Shown here: piece by piece, positions 60,816-64,000 of the stretch
How the letters are laid out: each line of letters opens with the position of its first letter
Numbering within the stretch: the stretch's first letter is position 1
Source of the DNA: Bilifractor sp002394235
GTDB taxonomy: Bacteria > Bacillota > Clostridia > Lachnospirales > Lachnospiraceae
Direction of reading: 5' to 3'
DNA: 64,000 nt
Assembly: GCF_052118845.1 (NCBI RefSeq)
Contig: NZ_JBQKGJ010000018.1
Span: 8,794-72,793, forward strand
Translations under genes and position numbers: made by a program
Notes under the pieces: model-generated
Told to the model about the DNA's origin: nothing
The model's input: the letters and a program-made list of their open reading frames with translations, nothing else
Database searches by the model: none

Positions 60816-62903
60816 CTAGCTCTCATAAGGAATAATAGTATCTCCGTCTGCCTGCATCTCAACCGGGTCGGTATCATATTCTGTCCCGAACATATCCTCG
60901 ATTTCATACATGTACAGGAAGAAACCGTCGCCCAGATCCTCATCCTCCATGACAACATCATCGGACCATGTCACCGCATCGGTGTAATACCAGATTTCCT
61001 CGTCTGTGTCGGCTTCATAAGTGGGAAGAAGGAAGACAACCTCATCTCCTTCCTCCAGCGGATGAATCCCCCTGCTTGTCATGGAATCTCCGCCTTCTTC
61101 CAGACCGTCGTAGGTGCCCAGTACCCGATAAGCTTCCTCCGTAAAATCATAGACGGCGCGCAGGTTGGTTTCTTCCCCGTTCACTTCTGCCGGAATGGAA
61201 TAAAGATTATAATTGTCCGTTTCTTCTATCAGTTCTGCGTTTACCGGTTCTCCCCCGACGGTCATCCAGGTGCCCCGGAAGTTATCACGGAACTGCCCGC
61301 TCTCCCAGTCTGCCTCGATATCATTGTCTTCTCCCAGATAGACAAATTCGGAAGCTGCTCCGTCCTCAGATCCGTCTGTCTCATACCACAGAAGAAAATG
61401 TACCGATTTCACCGCATCCAGCCCGGAGGTGATAGAAAGATTCAGAAACCCGTCTTCATCCAGGCTCTGTTCATATTGAATATCGAAATCGCTGCCAGTT
61501 ACCGGAACCAGGTCTGACAGCTGGCTCTGCAGCTCATCCCCGGTGCCTTCCGCGTCCTGTCCCGCAGACTGATAGGCGCTCCAGGCTTCTGTCCAGTCAA
61601 CAGAATCATAATTATCTGTCACCGCCGCGATATACTGCAGGTAAGGGGTATTGTCCGAGTTCTGCACGTAACCGGAAAGCTCTTCCTCTGTGACGCTGAT
61701 CGGATAAAAGACGGAAAGTCCGTTGGAATTTTCACGGCTCTGTCCGTGGGTCTCGTACACTACGGCATCTTCCACAGCAGACAGGAGCTCTGTTCCGTCG
61801 CTCTGGACATAATCCTGCGTATTTTCCACCAGATTCGCCATGTCCACCATGTTACAGTAGCCCTCGGATTCCGTGTTTCCTCCATATGACTCTGTCCTGT
61901 CCGCGGCCCCGGCCACATCGTTCAGTGTCCGGACATCGCCTGCCGCAAGAGCCATTCCCCCGGTGTAGTCATCAAAAGCGCTGTCCAGCATGCTGATCTT
62001 TGACAGATTGACAACGGAAAGCGTTGCCTCATCTTCGCAGTCCAGCCGGATGCACTTTTCCAGAAAGGAATCGCAGATCACTTTCCCCAGCTCATCGCCT
62101 TTTAAGGCGGAATTCTCGTCCAGTGCATTCAGGATGGCCGCGTAATCCCATCCTTCCCCCGGTTCTGTCTCCTCCGAGGCAACCAGATAATAGCCAGCGC
62201 CGTCCACGACCTTGGCCGTCTCCAGGCTAGCCATCAGACAGGCGTCAAACCCGATAAAATCAAAGGTACAGGAAGCACTCCCAAGAGCGGCCTCCAGTTC
62301 CTCCAGCGTCAGGTTGTCATTCTCATAGAGCTCGTCATAGCAGACGCCTTCCGCATTCCCGCCGCCATGATCCCAGAGGATCAGCCCGTAATGCTCGCTC
62401 GGGTACTGCGATACCCCCCAGCTGATAAAGTCGGCCAGTGTGGACGGGTCGCCCATAGACGCAGATTCCGCGCTGCCAACCTCATTCAGACTTCCGTCCC
62501 GGAGCTCGTAGCGGCCAAGTTCATCCGCATCAATCCCCTCCCAGTTCCATTCCGAGGATCCGCCTGTCTCCACAATGACATTGACATCATCCGGGACAGA
62601 GGCGCTGCACATTTCTTCGATGTTCATGGAGGCCATGGCTCCCTGGCTCTCCAGGTCGGAACCGCACAGATACAGGAGCAGCGTCCATCCGGGCTGGTCG
62701 CTTCCGGCCTGTCCCGCCTGGAATTCTGCCTCAGTCCCGTCTTCTTCCGATGCATCGGCTGCCCCGTTTTCTTGTGCAGCCACATTGTCAGAATAACCCT
62801 GTACGTCCTGAGCGCTCCTGTTCTCTTCCTGTCCGCAGCCGGTAAGTCCTGTCCCGGCGGCAAGCAGAGCTGCCATAAGCAGAGCTGCGTATCTTCTTTT
62901 CAT
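60816..62903 (-). CDS. Clostripain-family (C11) cysteine protease lipoprotein
   Basis: A 695-aa protein with a signal peptide ending LTGC (Cys at about 22), so lipid-anchored outside the cell. After an acidic linker, the C11 caspase-like fold begins at WTLLLYLCGSDLES. The catalytic His is in LILWDHGGGN near residue 180 and the catalytic Cys in FIGFDACLMAS near 220. NGLSVFYP near 390 is also typical. The C-terminal 230 residues are acidic beta-rich repeats of unknown role. No Ca-activation cleavage site could be fixed. ATG follows AAAGGAGAG; the longer frame is spurious. Confidence 0.92.
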   Translation of the reverse strand: MKRRYAALLMAALLAAGTGLTGCGQEENRSAQDVQGYSDNVAAQENGAADASEEDGTEAEFQAGQAGSDQPGWTLLLYLCGSDLESQGAMASMNIEEMCSASVPDDVNVIVETGGSSEWNWEGIDADELGRYELRDGSLNEVGSAESASMGDPSTLADFISWGVSQYPSEHYGLILWDHGGGNAEGVCYDELYENDNLTLEELEAALGSASCTFDFIGFDACLMASLETAKVVDGAGYYLVASEETEPGEGWDYAAILNALDENSALKGDELGKVICDSFLEKCIRLDCEDEATLSVVNLSKISMLDSAFDDYTGGMALAAGDVRTLNDVAGAADRTESYGGNTESEGYCNMVDMANLVENTQDYVQSDGTELLSAVEDAVVYETHGQSRENSNGLSVFYPISVTEEELSGYVQNSDNTPYLQYIAAVTDNYDSVDWTEAWSAYQSAGQDAEGTGDELQSQLSDLVPVTGSDFDIQYEQSLDEDGFLNLSITSGLDAVKSVHFLLWYETDGSEDGAASEFVYLGEDNDIEADWESGQFRDNFRGTWMTVGGEPVNAELIEETDNYNLYSIPAEVNGEETNLRAVYDFTEEAYRVLGTYDGLEEGGDSMTSRGIHPLEEGDEVVFLLPTYEADTDEEIWYYTDAVTWSDDVVMEDEDLGDGFFLYMYEIEDMFGTEYDTDPVEMQADGDTIIPYES

Positions 62904-62931
62904 GTTCTGACTCTCCTTTAGCAGAATCCCT

Positions 62932-63110
62932 TTATGTCTCCTTCCACCCGTCCGCGATGGAAAAAAGGTACTGCTCATAAGCACGCTTTGCGGCAAAAAA
63001 GTCCTGACTGGTGGTTGCAATGGCGGCTGTGACACGCCCGTCTGCCTTCCCCGGCTGTCCGAAAATCAGGATGGGAACAGCGCCCTCCTGAATACATCTG
63101 TATTTTCGCA
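62932..63110 (-). pseudogene. Unidentified C-terminal gene remnant
   Basis: The last 50 codons before a stop at 62932 (GKADGRVTAAIATTSQDFFA then AKRAYEQYLFSIADGWKET) look protein-like but have no start of their own. They follow the MATE remnant in a different frame. I do not recognise the family. Confidence 0.35.
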
Positions 63111-63203
63111 GAATACGGCCCCGGAGTACAGTACGGAAAAGCGGCGGCTGTCGGCAAAATCGGTTCTTGACACAAATCGTTTTATGCTGTGTAATTTTTA
63201 GAT

Positions 63204-63565
63204 TTAATATTTCTTTTCCCAAAACCGCGCCCGGACAAGAACCACCAGCGCAGTTCCTGCCAAAACCGCCCTGGTCATGGCATGAAGCCCCGGATCGTAT
63301 CCTACAAAGATCCATGTCACAGGATCCGCGCACAGCTCTGCCAGAAGAAACATGATCAGATCCATGCTGCCGATGATAACCAGGCTCTTTCTGAATAGAT
63401 TTTTCAGCTCTGCCTGGTTCTGGGCGCCATACTGATAGGAAACAATCGGGGCGCTTCCATTTGCATACCCCATCAGAATCGCCGCAAAAATAAACGCCAT
63501 ATACATGATTGCCCCATAAGCGGCAACGCCGTCTGCACCGGCAAGCTCCTGCCTTTTTTATCGCC
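63204..63565 (-). pseudogene. MATE efflux transporter, central fragment
   Basis: About 120 codons resemble the middle of a MATE transporter: GADGVAAYGAIMYMAFIFAA, GYANGSAPIVSYQYGAQNQ, ELKNLFRKSLVIIG and a further hydrophobic helix. A full MATE protein has about 450 residues. Here the N-terminal half is missing (a stop lies just before the open stretch) and the C-terminal half is replaced by unrelated frames ending in a stop at 63204. It is a decayed gene. Confidence 0.8.
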
Positions 63566-63682
63566 TTTTCTATCATCTTTTCTATTGTCAAGTACCAATT
63601 TTGATTTTTTTTGTCGATAAGCTGTACTTTTTCACACGCCGCTGTTCATGCATAATGTGTTTAAAGATATTGCAGACAACAC

Positions 63683-63709
63683 ATCATCTTTCTTCCCTAA
63701 AAAGATGAT
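63683..63709. other. Small AT-rich hairpin
   Basis: ATCATCTTT/AAAGATGAT with a 9-nt loop in the leader of the last gene, 95 bp before its start. Role unknown. Confidence 0.4.
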
Positions 63710-63805
63710 AAGGCTTTTGGTGAAATGAGACAGATCCTGAAGCCATCGTCCCACGGCAAATCTAATAAATCCGGGAATTAGCCCACAATATCAGGAGGAG
63801 AAATT

Positions 63806-64000
63806 ATGAAAAACAAACTTGTCACGATTCTTGTAACTGGTGTACTTTCCGTTTCCGTACTCGCCGGATGCGGGTCCGGCAGCAATGCGTCCAGCGCATC
63901 CAGCGCATCTGCAAGCTCCGGCAGCTATACAGAAGACGCAAGCAGCTATGCAGATTCCGGCAGCTATGAAGATGTTTCCGGTGACTCCGTTGCGTCCGCA
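63806..64000 (+). CDS. Lipoprotein, N-terminus only
   Basis: ATG follows AGGAGGAGAAATT. The first 65 residues comprise a signal peptide (MKNKLVTILVTGVLSVSV) with lipobox LAGC, then a Ser/Ala/Gly/Tyr-rich linker (SYTEDASSYADSGSY). The gene runs off the window edge, so the function cannot be told. Confidence 0.85.
   Translation, partial: MKNKLVTILVTGVLSVSVLAGCGSGSNASSASSASASSGSYTEDASSYADSGSYEDVSGDSVASA

Noticed and set aside
60563..60835. Plus-strand gene of 68-90 codons
   Set aside because: Frames are open on both strands, starts are poor and no motif is recognisable; at most a remnant.
62932..63591. A continuous 219-codon gene
   Set aside because: Its first two thirds are out of frame with clear MATE sequence; only the last 50 codons look protein-like.

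Overview
The window reads as chromosome of a low-to-mid GC Gram-positive anaerobe in Clostridia, most likely Lachnospiraceae. The grounds are AGGAGG-type ribosome binding sites, several lipoproteins with a lipobox, glutamine synthetase type III, a clostripain-family (C11) protease, a PrsA-like foldase, a CIRCE operator at dnaK, and the Firmicutes gene order S4-protein/divIC/tilS/hpt/ftsH. The species cannot be fixed from the sequence. Most genes are on the minus strand. No transposase, phage gene or CRISPR array was seen.

Layout: 1-9.8 kb holds cell-envelope and information genes (lgt, a PrsA-like lipoprotein, mfd, pth) and two CobW/COG0523 metallochaperone GTPases. 10-15 kb holds a zinc-ribbon membrane protein, a PfkB sugar kinase and an omega-amidase-like hydrolase. 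15-23 kb holds phosphoglucomutase, small membrane proteins, a C39-like lipoprotein, a PucR-type regulator and an alkaline-phosphatase-superfamily enzyme. 23-38 kb is a nitrogen block: asnB, gltD-gltB, glnN, an aldehyde dehydrogenase and a putrescine aminotransferase, followed by a LuxR regulator and an amidohydrolase. 40-48 kb holds a cytidylate-kinase-like protein, an NhaC antiporter, a hydroxyacid dehydrogenase, a four-cluster ferredoxin, pyridoxal kinase and mgtE. 48-52 kb holds dnaK standing alone with CIRCE, tRNA-Leu(UAA) and a DUF1304 protein. 52-60 kb holds a GH13 enzyme and the ftsH-hpt-tilS-divIC-S4 block. 60-64 kb holds a C11 protease lipoprotein, a decayed MATE transporter and the start of another lipoprotein.

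The genes are mostly ordinary; the spaces between them are not. Three layers of repeats fill them. (1) Element family A, about 120-260 bp, has terminal inverted repeats ACTGTATAAG.../...CTTATACAGT, nested internal hairpins and a conserved right arm; about a dozen whole or partial copies occur, four of them head-to-tail at 34.1-34.7 kb. (2) Element family B, about 100 bp, has an 11-bp hairpin stem; there are three full copies and fragments, two of them joined to a shared terminator module (C). (3) Short tandem duplications (15 to about 80 bp units, 2-6 copies) sit at or beside gene ends at more than fifteen places. Several copy the last codons plus stop of the neighbouring gene (mfd, the CobW gene, nhaC, the omega-amidase). 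At pth the first codons were copied instead, giving two upstream 16-codon minigenes. The same process appears in frame inside tilS and the His-rich CobW gene.

Regulatory sites supported by sequence are the CIRCE operator, several near-consensus promoters (gltB, tRNA-Leu, His-rich CobW gene, pgm, ferredoxin, dnaK), many intrinsic terminators, an early terminator before patA, and a candidate small RNA with a C-rich loop at 17.4 kb.
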